Source: Bremia lactucae (lineage: Eukaryota > Oomycota > Peronosporomycetes > Peronosporales > Peronosporaceae). Taken from it: 27,171 bases of DNA. Numbering within the stretch: position 1 is the first letter of the stretch; every line of letters starts with the position of its first letter. Shown one piece after another: positions 18,825 to 27,171 of this stretch. The notes below the pieces were generated by a model. The model saw only the letters and a program-made list of their open reading frames with translations, had not been told where the DNA came from and did no database searches. A program made the translations under genes and the position numbers. The stretch is taken from contig NC_090620.1 of NCBI RefSeq assembly GCF_004359215.1, positions 3,722,603-3,749,773 on the forward strand, in the 5' to 3' direction.

Positions 18825-19511
18825 TTAGAAGGGACTCACATGTTTAAACGTGCCTTTGATCGTCCTAATCTGTCGAGTGCTCGTTTTTCGAGTTACCACG
18901 ACCATTTTATGGGAAGCGGGTGTCGTTGCACTCCTGGCTAACGCACCCCACCCAAACGCACCAGGCTCTAGGCACTGTGCCGGTTTATGCGACGCATGAC
19001 TTCCTGTCAGCTCGCTGTCTGCTGCCACAGGCTCTCGGCTCTGTGCAGGACATTCGAACGCATGACTACTTGTCATCGTCCTTTTCACTACCCCAGTCTT
19101 CAAGAGCTGGGTAGAAACTGGTGACAATTGACATCCCGTCAACGCACCCTCAACTGTGTTTGACACGATGTTAATTGCATACGCCTTTCGCAGGGAGCAC
19201 ATCCTTTCCGGTGTCCTGCGTAGATTTCGTAACTGTGCGTGTACGCCAGTCTTTCCAGGGTTGGCACTTTGCCAACCATGGCATGCCTAGGATGAGGTCA
19301 TACGCTAGCACTGTAAATTCTCTTTGCAAGAGGAGTCACTAAAGCTGAAGGCGAGTTCTACCTGAACTCCCTCAGACTTAACGAGCGCGCCATTCGCCAA
19401 ACGAACGGTCGCCTCTTCTCGCTTGCCATCCTGGCAAAGCGACTCAAACATCGCCTGTCTCTTTCCTAGAGCCACGAGTTTCACAAATTTTTGTGATGCA
19501 CTTGAATCCAC
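18825..19511 (-). pseudogene. Gypsy F protease and linker remnant
   Basis: The protease active-site motif reads VDSSASQKFVKLVALG (about 19511), where the usual DSG/DTG glycine is Ser, so the active site is altered. Next come KREEATVRLANGALV and FSFSD, then frame breaks. The linker 19202-18825 (EGALTGCQ, VVKRTMTSSHAF) aligns with 11393-11583 of element C. The frame continues towards the gap. Confidence 0.65.
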
Positions 19512-19699
19512 TTGGAGGGTCTCACCTGGTCATGGCCTCTTACTTGAGCGCTATAGACCAGCAGGGTTGAGGTCCGAACTTTCGAGACATCAGAGACTAT
19601 GCTACCCATTTGTTCCACAACTCTGAACGTAGGGGTAGCTTCAGAGTCCGCATCAGTAGGACATCCCGCCCCTACTGCGCTCCTGCATTTCCCAGCCCC

Positions 19700-20530
19700 T
19701 CAGTGGTCAATGCAGAACTCATGCGTCTCGCGCGCTGATTCTTGCCATCGCCATTTGGGTAGGTAGTCCTCTTGCTGGGCGTCTTCGCCCCAGCAGGGAC
19801 CCTGGCATAGCAGCGAGACATGGCCGCGCTTGCGGCATTTATAGCAGACAACGTCTGCATTGCTTAACTCCATGGGAGTGGCATCTGACCTCTCGGCCAA
19901 CAGCTTATACCAAGCTGTCGCCGAGGCACTGTTGTAGAATTGCTCTTCAACTAAGGCAATTTGGATTGCCTCTTCCATCGTCGACGGCACCTTTCTGAAG
20001 AGGGCCTGTCGCGGAGGGGCCATGCCGTAGTCCGTTCATAAACGTGGGCACTTTAATATGCTCCGGAATTGGACCTACGGTAATGGCCGCCGACAGCGAG
20101 CGTATCTCCTGCACACACTCTTCCAGAGTTCGCTTTGCCTTTCGCGCTCCAAAGAAGCGCGCTTGAAGCAACACTTCGTTGTTCGGCGGCTGGTACATGG
20201 CGCGTATATTTTCCTTAAATATCGCCTAGTAGGGAACGCCTTTCAGTCCGCCATAAACGCCAAGTAAGCCCACCCAGAGGCCTAACCGCGCAGATGCGGC
20301 ATGGCGTACGACCCCATCCGGCTGTCGTCCTTGATGAGCTGCGCGACACCGCATTGCTCCACAGCTAGAAGCCAGTGGACAATCGTGTGCGCTGAAGTTC
20401 CATCGAACTTGGGCGGGTTTATCCGAATGGACCTCGGCTGATGCGGCCGGGCAGAGAGCATCTAAAGAAGTCTGTTGAGAGCCTCGCTCCGAGCTTGCTC
20501 ATGCCTCAGCTCAGCTCATCCTGAGTGTGA
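19700..20530 (-). pseudogene. Gypsy F gag with zinc knuckle
   Basis: Fragments in several frames include PPKFDGT-like sequence near 20400, MYQPPNNEVLLQARFFGAR (20198), SLSAAITVGPIPEHIKVPTF, and after a frameshift VPSTMEEAIQIALVEEQFYN. The zinc knuckle CYKCRKRGHVSLLC has correct CCHC spacing (about 19800-19845). This copy preserves the region after the capsid better than element C, whose equivalent at 10650-10780 is frameshifted. Confidence 0.75.
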
Positions 20531-20842
20531 GTGACGGAGGAAGTAATTTTCAAACTGATTTAAATTTTATCGTATTAAATATAAATACCTATTTTTACCA
20601 ATCAAAATGTCATCTTATAGATAACACTTAATATGTATTGCGAGCGTAATTTTCTAGATACCTTGCGTAACGGATGACGCAAGCCGTCATCCCTCCTAAT
20701 GTGAATGCTTCCATGCGCATCACATTCACAAGGGTTGGTCACAAATGTGAACCACACCCGAGTGCTGGGCCTAATTACTTTAATTTAGTAACTCATTATC
20801 CCCGTAAGAACACCAAGTGTACTTAACGGGGACTGTGTAACA
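20530..20842 (+). repeat. Copia-family LTR d, truncated solo fragment
   Basis: It aligns in inverse to LTRs a and b. Blocks include TTTATCGTATTAAATATAAA (about 20564), ATGTATTGCGAG (about 20632), GGATGACGCAAGCCGTCATCC (about 20672), GTGAACCACACCC (about 20746) and GTACTTAACGGGGACTGTGTAACA ending at 20842, which gives the CA terminus. The left part of the LTR is missing; it joins gypsy F gag directly at about 20530. Confidence 0.65.
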
Positions 20843-21239
20843 TTAGGGCAACTTTAGCCCGTGACAGATGCCATTGGTTCTCGCTTCCGTATGGTGGTGC
20901 TCAATCACACACCTACCAAAAATGGTAAGCGGAACTATTTAGCACGCGGAGGTCTCGTTCGTTAACGGAATCAGCCAGACAAATCACTCCACCAACTAAG
21001 AACGGCCTATATCCTTTTAAGAATTTGTAATCTTTATTCTTTTTCTTAAAATTTGTTTATCCAGCCAAAAAGCAATTTGAATTATACATTCGGTCTCTAC
21101 GGTGTCGGTGCAAAAGATTGACAATCGAGCAGACGGGATATTTCGTTATCCATATATACTCTTTTGATGCCTCATGACTGGCACTTTAGGTGTCAATGCC
21201 CATGACCAGCAACATCAAACCTTTTACATAAATCTGTTT
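20843..21239. other. Intergenic region, 3' flank of the dihydroxyacetone kinase gene
   Basis: No reading frame or repeat is recognised. It should contain the 3' untranslated region and polyadenylation site of the gene at 21240-23000, which reads leftwards into it. Confidence 0.5.
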
Positions 21240-23000
21240 TTAATTATGCGCCTTAAGTGAGTTCGCGATGGCCTGAATCCAGAGTGCAGCAGCTTTGGCT
21301 CCCGGATCAGGTACACCGACACCAAATTCCTCCCCAATATATCCAGCTCGACCACACGCTTGCTGTGTTGAGATTTGAGTCGTCGCATCAGCACCGTCTT
21401 GAGCAGCTTTGGCAGCAGCTTCAACCAACTCAAAGCGAGTGTTCATGTTCGTATTGTCAAGAGCACGAAGCGAAGGAATGAGAGCATCCATCATTGTGCG
21501 GGACCCCTCCTTGGCGCCACCATACTTTTGTACTGCACAAATTCCAGCGCGAAAAGCTCCGATCCATGCCACAGTGTCCACTTCCTTGCAGCTTTTCAAA
21601 AAGAGCGATGCAGCAGTCAGAAAGATGACATACAAGACGCCAGAGGTGCCTCCCGCACTGCGACGCACTGAGTCTGCAAGAGCACACATCGTCTGCGAAG
21701 CGTCATTTAGCGGGTAATGAATCTTCACGTCTTCCATTATGGCTTCAGCAGCCACCTTAAAAGTTGTGCCGCAGTCGCCATCACCCACTTTAGTATCCCA
21801 CTCTGTTAATTGCGCTTCGTTCTGAATCAGAGTCCGACAAATGGCCAGAATGCACTTTTCAAGCAATCGCCCGGCATTCGAGACCGCAACTGGGCGCTCG
21901 AATGTCTTGTGTGTCTCAGGAGGTATTACCTTTATAAAGGTTTCTGAAATTGACGATTGCGATGAATCGAAAGGCATGTACGTCCATGCCGGTGCTGTGG
22001 TTGGTTCATCAAAGAGTGCGAGCATTTCAGCGTCACCATTGGAGTTCCAGAGTGAAAGCGAGAAACCTGCCATGTCCAAAGCCGTCATGAAGGACCCGAC
22101 AATGACTCGTTCAAGTTCTATACCTTTGGCTTGAAGAGTTTCGACGGCGTATTTGGCTACAACATATAACTCCATCGCCGTCGTGGAGCCTAAGTTATTG
22201 ACCATTAGAACAGCCTTGCTGCCTTGCGCCAGACTTAAACCAACTGACGATTTTACCGTGATCTTTTCGATCAGCGTCTTACAAAGCAAGGGTACGTCCT
22301 GCTGCTCACACTTGGCTACTCCCGGCTCGCCATGAATTCCCAATCCGAGTTCCATTTCATTATCTCCCCACGTTCTGGTGGTATTCTCCTGTCCTGGGAG
22401 CGAGCATGGTTTGATCGCCACCCCCATGGTCCCTATCTGATTCATCGACGTCAAAGCATCGACGAGATTTACAAGAGTGGCTAAATTTCTTCCTAACTTT
22501 GCCGCGGCGCCCACCAATTTGTGTACGAATACGGTGCCACTCAGTCCGCGGCGCCCAGTATTGGGGTTTACTACGGCCACGTCTTCGCCAACAATGACCA
22601 TGTCACACTTAAAGCCTTCTGCTTTGGCTTGCTCTACAGCCAAGCCAAAATTTAGGCGGTCACCTGTGTAGTTCTTGACTACAAGAAGGCAGCCATGAGG
22701 ACCTGCAGCTAATCGAATAGCCGTCAGAACTTGCTGCGAAGAAGGCGAGGCAAAGACAGCACCACAAACAACACCAGTAAGCATTCCTTCGCCTATGTAC
22801 CCGGCGTGTGCAGGCTCATGACCGCTGCCTCCGCCTGAAATGATTGTCACTTGACGCTCTCGGATAGTCATATAGTTACGATGCAACAGCACGCGTTGTG
22901 TTGGTTCGAGCACTAGATGGGGGTGTGAGAGAGCTATGCCAACCATCATATCGTCTACGATAGTGTGGCTCTCCCGGACGAGCTGCTTCGTTTTCGTCAT
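21240..23000 (-). CDS. DAK: Dihydroxyacetone kinase (DhaK-DhaL fusion; triokinase-like)
   Basis: It phosphorylates dihydroxyacetone (and, in some relatives, glyceraldehyde) with ATP, feeding triose phosphates into glycolysis; a cytosolic role is expected. The 586-residue single-exon frame has the usual length of eukaryotic single-chain enzymes. The DhaK domain (about 1-345) carries GGGSGHEPAHAGYIG (56-70), NYTGDRLNFG (110-119) and the substrate-binding His223 in GLGIHGEPG. The DhaL domain (about 375-583) carries the metal/ATP aspartates in WDTKVGDGDCG (Asp402, 407, 409), the glycine-rich SAGGTSG (448-454) and GRAGYIGE (550-557). No linker loss or stop is seen. The ATG at 22998-23000 lies about 8-20 bases from an initiator-like element. 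Some homologues also act as FMN cyclase; sequence alone does not decide. Confidence 0.95.
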   Translation of the reverse strand: MTKTKQLVRESHTIVDDMMVGIALSHPHLVLEPTQRVLLHRNYMTIRERQVTIISGGGSGHEPAHAGYIGEGMLTGVVCGAVFASPSSQQVLTAIRLAAGPHGCLLVVKNYTGDRLNFGLAVEQAKAEGFKCDMVIVGEDVAVVNPNTGRRGLSGTVFVHKLVGAAAKLGRNLATLVNLVDALTSMNQIGTMGVAIKPCSLPGQENTTRTWGDNEMELGLGIHGEPGVAKCEQQDVPLLCKTLIEKITVKSSVGLSLAQGSKAVLMVNNLGSTTAMELYVVAKYAVETLQAKGIELERVIVGSFMTALDMAGFSLSLWNSNGDAEMLALFDEPTTAPAWTYMPFDSSQSSISETFIKVIPPETHKTFERPVAVSNAGRLLEKCILAICRTLIQNEAQLTEWDTKVGDGDCGTTFKVAAEAIMEDVKIHYPLNDASQTMCALADSVRRSAGGTSGVLYVIFLTAASLFLKSCKEVDTVAWIGAFRAGICAVQKYGGAKEGSRTMMDALIPSLRALDNTNMNTRFELVEAAAKAAQDGADATTQISTQQACGRAGYIGEEFGVGVPDPGAKAAALWIQAIANSLKAHN

Positions 23001-23178
23001 GGGAACTAAATTGCAAGATGCAAACTTACATGTGACGGGGGTTACAGCTTACAGCCGATATAACCAGAACGTAACACAAAGATTGACAAGATATAAATCT
23101 AATACAGTTCTCCCAATCCCACTAACTTCTAGGATTTGACGTTAACAAGACTTTTAAGAAACAAATAAGGCCTTTTTA
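23001..23178. other. Kinase-DAK intergenic spacer
   Basis: A 178-bp spacer between two minus-strand genes. It should hold the kinase gene's 3' end (an AATAAA hexamer overlaps its TAA stop near 23175-23181) and the DAK promoter described at 23008-23021. Confidence 0.5.
23008..23021 (-). promoter_or_regulatory. Oomycete-type initiator with flanking promoter element
   Basis: On the minus strand GCATCTTGCAATTT lies 7 bases upstream of the DAK start codon. From memory, the oomycete core promoter consensus has a TCATTYY initiator followed by CAWTTT; this site agrees at about 12 of 14 positions. It would give a very short 5' untranslated region, which is common in these organisms. No comparable site was found before the kinase or MCTS1 genes. 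Confidence 0.4.
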
Positions 23179-24600
23179 TTAGGACGCCATAGGTGGTGAG
23201 GGCGGTGCAGCGGTAGCATTATTCGGGCTATTTAAGGAAACCGGGGCACTCTCAGTCTGCTCCTCTTCTTCTTCTTCGCTATCCTTGTTGCTGCGTGGAC
23301 TCCCGCCAAGTGTAAGAACCTTAGTTAGCGATATTGTGGCCTTGACAGTGCTCACTGCAGCACGAAACTTTCGACGCGCGTTAAATTTGCGCAATTCTTG
23401 AAGTGCAGTTGTCAATTGCACATCCTTGACCACGTCTTCAGCAATCCATGGATGTTCCAGTAATTGACGCGCCGTCCCGCGCTCTTCTGGCTGTAAAACA
23501 AGCATCTTACCGATAAGGTCCTTGGCTTCAGCCGAAACTTCGTCCCAGTACGGGGAATCAAACTCATAACTTCCAGCCTTAATGAGCCGAAACAGCATAC
23601 CTTGATTATTGTGATGGAATGGAGGGTACCCACAGAGTAGAATGTAAGTGATAACACCGATACTCCAGATATCTACTTCTTTGCCGTACGGCTTTGACAT
23701 CAAGATCTCAGGTGCTACATATCCAGGCGTTCCACAGGCCGTTGACAGCCCTGCCTCTGTGCTTTCAATCGCCTTTTTGGCAAATCCAAAGTCCGCGAGC
23801 TTAATGTCTGCATCATCATCGGCGCTACTCAAAAGCAAATTCTCGGGCTTTAAATCACGGTGGACAACGTCCGCATCGTGACAAAACGCGATTGTCTCTA
23901 GCAGCACCTTGACGAGGTCTCGAGCCTCTCGTTCCGAGTAAAAGTTTTTCTTCACAATTCGATCAAACAGCTCACCACCTGGCATATATTCCGTCACAAG
24001 AAAAAAGTATGTGTCTTCCTGATAGACGTCATAAAGCTTGACAATGTGCGGGTGTTGCATTTCTCGCAAAATCTTGACTTCAGCCACAAGCGCCTCCAAA
24101 TCGTCAGCTGTGAGCTGAGCGCGCTTGATGCATTTCACAGCGAACTTTTCACCTGTTAATTTAAGTGTTGCTTCTCGAACCACCGAAAAAGTACCCGACC
24201 CCAGCTCCTTGCCCAATGCGTACATTTCAGCAAAGCGTTTATCGCATTCGTGGGCTGCGATTTCCTCGAATTGCACGGTAGGGGGTGGTGGAGGCACAAG
24301 AAATCGCACGATGCGCTCGGTGCCACTAGTGCTAACGAGGATCTCTCGAATCTTTTCAAAACTCCAGCCTACCGCAGAGTCCGTGAAGTCATGGTCGTTT
24401 ACACCTAGTAACAGCGAGTTAGGCCCGATCTCGCCCTGTCTCTCAAGAGCCCCGGGCTCGGCTGAGTTACCCACAGGACGAAACCCATCTACAATTACGT
24501 GACTTTCACCAATTGGGCTTGTGCTCACGATGAGGCCTAGGGGGCCTGGTGGTACACTTACGTCTACGCGTTTCCATCCGGACCGGTCGAGGAGCTTCAT
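23179..24600 (-). CDS. PDZ-domain calcium/calmodulin-dependent-type protein kinase (CAMK group)
   Basis: A Ser/Thr kinase of 473 residues in one exon. An N-terminal PDZ-like domain (about 10-103) has the carboxylate-binding loop PPGPLGLIV (17-25) and ends with FEKIREIL...RIVRFLVPP. A proline run (103-107) leads to the kinase domain (about 127-386). This has the P-loop GKELGSGTFSVV (130-141), Lys156 in FAVKCIKR, HRDLKPENLL (247-256) with catalytic Asp249, DFG at 270-272, and GTPGYVAPE (290-298). All catalytic residues are present. After HPWI, a basic segment ELRKFNARRKFRAAVSTVK (402-420) fits a CaMKI-type autoinhibitory and calmodulin-binding region, followed by an acidic run (442-447) and a Pro/Ser tail. 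Likely Ca2+ responsive. The PDZ domain would recruit it to partners with matching C-termini. Substrates are unknown. Confidence 0.93.
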   Translation of the reverse strand: MKLLDRSGWKRVDVSVPPGPLGLIVSTSPIGESHVIVDGFRPVGNSAEPGALERQGEIGPNSLLLGVNDHDFTDSAVGWSFEKIREILVSTSGTERIVRFLVPPPPPTVQFEEIAAHECDKRFAEMYALGKELGSGTFSVVREATLKLTGEKFAVKCIKRAQLTADDLEALVAEVKILREMQHPHIVKLYDVYQEDTYFFLVTEYMPGGELFDRIVKKNFYSEREARDLVKVLLETIAFCHDADVVHRDLKPENLLLSSADDDADIKLADFGFAKKAIESTEAGLSTACGTPGYVAPEILMSKPYGKEVDIWSIGVITYILLCGYPPFHHNNQGMLFRLIKAGSYEFDSPYWDEVSAEAKDLIGKMLVLQPEERGTARQLLEHPWIAEDVVKDVQLTTALQELRKFNARRKFRAAVSTVKATISLTKVLTLGGSPRSNKDSEEEEEEQTESAPVSLNSPNNATAAPPSPPMAS

Positions 24601-25448
24601 TGTAGCTGTAGATGTTCACACTGGGTTATATCGCACTTAAAACAGAGAGTCGGAGTCTGTGAAAATAAAAAAACTTAGAATCTTATCAAAGACGCACAAG
24701 CTAAGGTGAAAATTGAGAGATTGTAGCGGTCTCGAAGATAATTTGGATGAAAAACCTTCAGGTGTAGTGTTTAGCTGACGAGACTGCGCCAGCAGTGGCA
24801 CGAAAGTGGCACGGCGCATCTTTACGTCTTGATGGCCGGGTGTTTTAGAAGTATGCTTGCTGCATTCCTTATCAGAAGATGTATATGTAGAAAAGTTATT
24901 GGAGGTAGCCGTGGACTGACTCAAATTATCGGGAAAACCGCTTTCTGGACAGTCGGACCAAACCAGACAAAGACGATACTTTCATATGTCGTTAACAATT
25001 TAGGGGATACTTGAATCGAGACGCAATTATCTGAGTTGGAAGTCCTTGAGAAATCGAGAATTTGCGAGCATTTAAAAGGCAAACGCAACAAAATTCGATG
25101 CTTTATGTCTCTAGCGGCTTGCTGGTATGACATAGAAACTAACGGAAATTTTTTCATTAGTTAACTTTATGATACGCGCAACAAAGGTGAAGGTTGTGAA
25201 ACATTGGAAATGTAGGACCCAAATCGTCAAGTAAATGAGTTTGTCGTACAAAAATAATCGCTTAGGTGAAAATTGTCTGCAAATGTGTGGTGGTTATTAC
25301 TATGGCACAAATGAACATTAAAGTTGGGCGGCATTTGATGCGAAGGAATGCTTCTACAAAGTCTCGGCTCTTCAGTGCAATTCGAATGCGTAAAGTCATT
25401 TTGTAGCAAACATTTATTATCTTAGCGACACCTCCAATACAACTCTGA
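24601..25448. other. Intergenic region between the kinase and MCTS1 genes
   Basis: About 850 bp with only short frames lacking family resemblance. It should contain the kinase promoter (right of 24600) and the MCTS1 3' untranslated region (left of 25449). I see no RNA gene or repeat. Confidence 0.5.
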
Positions 25449-26195
25449 CTAATCAATGTGCTCACATGTCCAGAGGTCATCACCAAGAAAGTGGACCATC
25501 TCGATAGCCACTCCCTTATTGACGTTTCGACTAAGCGGCAAATGATATCAGTACATGATTATACCACAATAAGCCGCTTCACGTACATGTCGTCAGTGGA
25601 CAAAGTAAGGATACCAATTGCCATGGCGTGCTCCTTGTCTTCCGCCATAATGGCCTATGTCATCGAACAATTTAGCAGTATCTCCCATCACGAGTTCGAT
25701 TGATTTGTACGTACCACAGGAGTACCAGCTTCTAGTGATTCAGGCATTTCTCCACCGGCTGACGTAAGTCCAGGGCACATGACGTTTGCACCCGAGAGCA
25801 CGAACGGAATTGCGCCCTTATCAGCACGCACCTGCTTCATGACGTGCGGCACCTTGTGAAGCAATCTAAGCGTGGGCATAAAAGGACCGTCACGCTGATT
25901 AAAGAAGACAGGCTCGCCTTCGTGAAGCACGATCTGAATATGGTTCTGACTGAAGTTGTTGCGACCAGTTACCAGTATCAGTTGAGATACTTGAACTTAC
26001 GTAGCCACACTACAGACAAGTGGTGACGCACCATTTCGCCACAACCATCGGTGCCTTCTTGGGCATAAGCATCTCGGCATAAGGCTCCAATTCCGGGTAC
26101 TGTTCTACAATTTTAGCTCGAATGCTGCGCTGCTGTGAGGATTTGACTTTGCTGCTAGTGCTGACATGCTCCTCCACGGTAAAACGCTTAAACAT
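25449..26195 (-). CDS. MCTS1: MCTS1 / Tma20 translation factor, four exons
   Basis: MCTS1 pairs with DENR to recycle 40S subunits, remove tRNA after termination and aid re-initiation; it acts on cytosolic ribosomes. Exons by hand are 26195-26032, 25949-25715, 25654-25587 and 25530-25449. The introns are 82, 60 and 56 bp, all GT-AG (donors GTGCGT, GTACGT, GTACGT; acceptors TTCAG, ATAG, TTAG). Joined phases are consistent and give 182 residues, close to the 181 of human MCTS1. The N-terminal domain has [11 protein letters not shown] and MLMPKKAP (exon 1) and [18 protein letters not shown] (70-87). The PUA domain has [18 protein letters not shown] (98-115), [14 protein letters not shown] (134-147) and [18 protein letters not shown] at the end. 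The stop is TAG at 25449-25451. The match across all three junctions makes this firm although no single frame covers it. Confidence 0.95.
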
Positions 26196-26529
26196 CTTGG
26201 CGCGACAGTTTGTTCGCGGATAATTTGTTTTGACTTTTATTTATCTTGTAAACCACACATAGCAAACAGGTCAAGAAGAAAGACGTGAATTTAAGCAAAT
26301 CGGTATTGCCACTAACCCTTTTTGGTTACGCGCCCAGAAATGACATGCGTCGTTGCCAAGCTCTCCTTTTTATTAAATGCAAATGTAAAACTTTTACGTT
26401 TTAATCTCAAGCTTTCCTAGGCCTTCATCTCCGCTCAATTTACAATCACCATACGTTGCATCCACAGCACTGTTGTCCGACGACGTCATAGCGGCAAACT
26501 GTGATTTTGCAAACGGGACAATAGGTTTA
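26196..26529. other. Upstream region of MCTS1
   Basis: No gene seen. The region just right of 26195 should hold the MCTS1 promoter; I do not recognise a clear initiator element. Confidence 0.4.
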
Positions 26530-26740
26530 GTAAAGCAGGAAATTCGTCAGCACGTCGACGATGTTCGACTTTTTTCGAAGTAATGCACGCTGATATGGTA
26601 AATTCCGGTGACAAGAAGAGGCGTGCTGCACGTGAGCGGCATGCAAAACGCCAAGGAGTGAAACTCCAACGATTTAGCGAGGGTGATTACGTTCTGCGGG
26701 TTGTCCATCGTTGCGTGGACCACTTCGGACCATGTTCCAA
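26530..26740 (+). pseudogene. Ty3/gypsy integrase C-terminal remnant
   Basis: An upstream fragment, EIRQHVDDVR (about 26541), is followed after a frameshift by the open frame from 26583: MHADMVNSGDKKRRAARERH and then LQRFSEGDYVLR (about 26670-26700). A basic helix followed by F-x-EGDYVL is the usual order at the end of oomycete gypsy integrases, leading into the SH3-like fold. After about 26700 the similarity fades. No LTR or other part of the element is nearby, so this is a short dead fragment. Confidence 0.6.
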
Positions 26741-26951
26741 CAGTAGAACATATATAAATAGTGCTTTGTTAATTAATAACCTACTTAAATTAATAATTAT
26801 TTTCTATCCCAAGCTCGAGCACATGCATTAATCAATAAACCTCTGTAATTCAATGATAAATGCAATTTGAGGTCTCGTTTTTTTATTTATTATTCATATA
26901 TCTTTTCTTGAAGAAAAGAATCAGGTACTGTAAAATAATATAAAGCACTAC
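26741..26951. other. AT-rich spacer
   Basis: About 210 bp, strongly AT-rich, with no recognisable gene. It probably includes the 3' untranslated region of the minus-strand gene that ends at 26952. Confidence 0.4.
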
Positions 26952-27130
26952 CTAAAAACGTCTAAAGAAATGTCGCATGTCAGGCTGAACTATTTGGTTT
27001 GTGCGGATTGCTCCAACCCAGTCCTCCATCTGCTGTACTGACTTCAGGAAACCCAGCGCATCGCCAACCTGTTGCAGCCAGAATGTCTCGAGCAACTCGA
27101 GTGCTTTCTGAGCATCCACGACAGTAATCT
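26952..27130 (-). CDS. Probable last exon of an unrecognised gene, partial
   Basis: A minus-strand frame ends with TAG at 26952-26954 and is open back to a plausible splice acceptor, ATTCAG, at 27131-27136. It gives 58 residues before the stop, with amphipathic helical character (AQKALELLETFWLQQVG, GFLKSVQQMEDWVGAIR) and the C-terminus DMRHFFRRF. Just upstream another frame reads QPEDEQDDIQ and is open to the window edge, so a one-base frameshift is an alternative to an intron starting outside the window. I do not recognise the family. Confidence 0.45.
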
Positions 27131-27171
27131 CTGAATGTCATCCTGCTCGTCCTCAGGCTGAGTCGGAAGGT

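Larger units (their letters stand above)
18782..20530 (-). mobile_element. Ty3/gypsy element F, minus strand, same family as C
   Basis: Reading leftwards: gag from about 20530, zinc knuckle near 19830, protease near 19510-19290, linker to 18782, then the gap. It aligns in inverse with 10197 to about 11800 of element C, with indels. Its gag start is cut off at TCCGTCACT (element C position about 10203), where it abuts LTR d. It lacks RT and both LTRs within the window. Confidence 0.75.

Noticed and set aside
21375..22134. Plus-strand frames of about 100 codons inside the dihydroxyacetone kinase gene
   Set aside because: Shadows of a well-supported minus-strand gene with all catalytic motifs.
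24637..24924. Minus-strand frame of 95 codons upstream of the kinase
   Set aside because: No recognisable motif, low-complexity Ser/Thr content and location in the probable promoter region. No supporting splice or start context.
1..27171. tRNA, rRNA and CRISPR arrays
   Set aside because: None seen by eye on either strand. Regularly spaced short repeats are absent; the only tandem repeats are the copia-internal units.

Overview
The window looks like a gene-sparse, repeat-rich stretch of an oomycete genome (Phytophthora, downy-mildew or a relative). This is inferred from the Ty3/gypsy and Ty1/copia families, from introns of 56-82 bp with GTACGT/GTGCGT donors, from a start-proximal element resembling the oomycete initiator, and from a PDZ-CAMK kinase fusion. 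No database search was possible. A run of exactly 100 Ns (18682-18781) marks a scaffold gap.

Left two thirds (1-20842) is a graveyard of LTR retrotransposons. (A) A minus-strand Ty3/gypsy element has its 5' LTR at about 5883-6390 and gag-protease-RT-RNase H-integrase running leftwards to about 1000. It is broken by frameshifts, stops and a deletion in integrase. Beyond the end of pol, a plus-strand coiled-coil reading frame (14-1010) converges on it. (B) A minus-strand copia fragment (about 6430-9920) lies between two diverged LTRs. (C) A plus-strand gypsy element (10092-12478) runs into (D) an AT-richer gypsy fragment with a chromodomain (12480-13914). (E) A plus-strand copia element (about 14110-18419) is the inverted twin of B. 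Its pre-integrase region is split by a solo LTR (14530-14977). (F) After the gap, a minus-strand gypsy fragment of the same family as C ends against a truncated copia LTR (20530-20842).

B and E form inverted arms of about 2.67 kb centred near 12540. Their cores are almost identical and share the same disabling lesions, yet both ends are visibly diverged.

Right third (21240-26195) is a small island of three intact minus-strand host genes. They are a two-domain dihydroxyacetone kinase, a PDZ-domain plus calmodulin-type protein kinase, and a four-exon MCTS1 orthologue whose introns I resolved by hand to give a 182-residue protein. Right of this island are a decayed gypsy integrase tail (26530-26740, plus) and a probable last exon of an unrecognised minus-strand gene that leaves the window (26952-27130).

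I see no operon-like coupling among the host genes. The kinase and dihydroxyacetone kinase genes lie 178 bp apart on one strand, and each probably has its own promoter. I found no tRNA, rRNA or CRISPR array.
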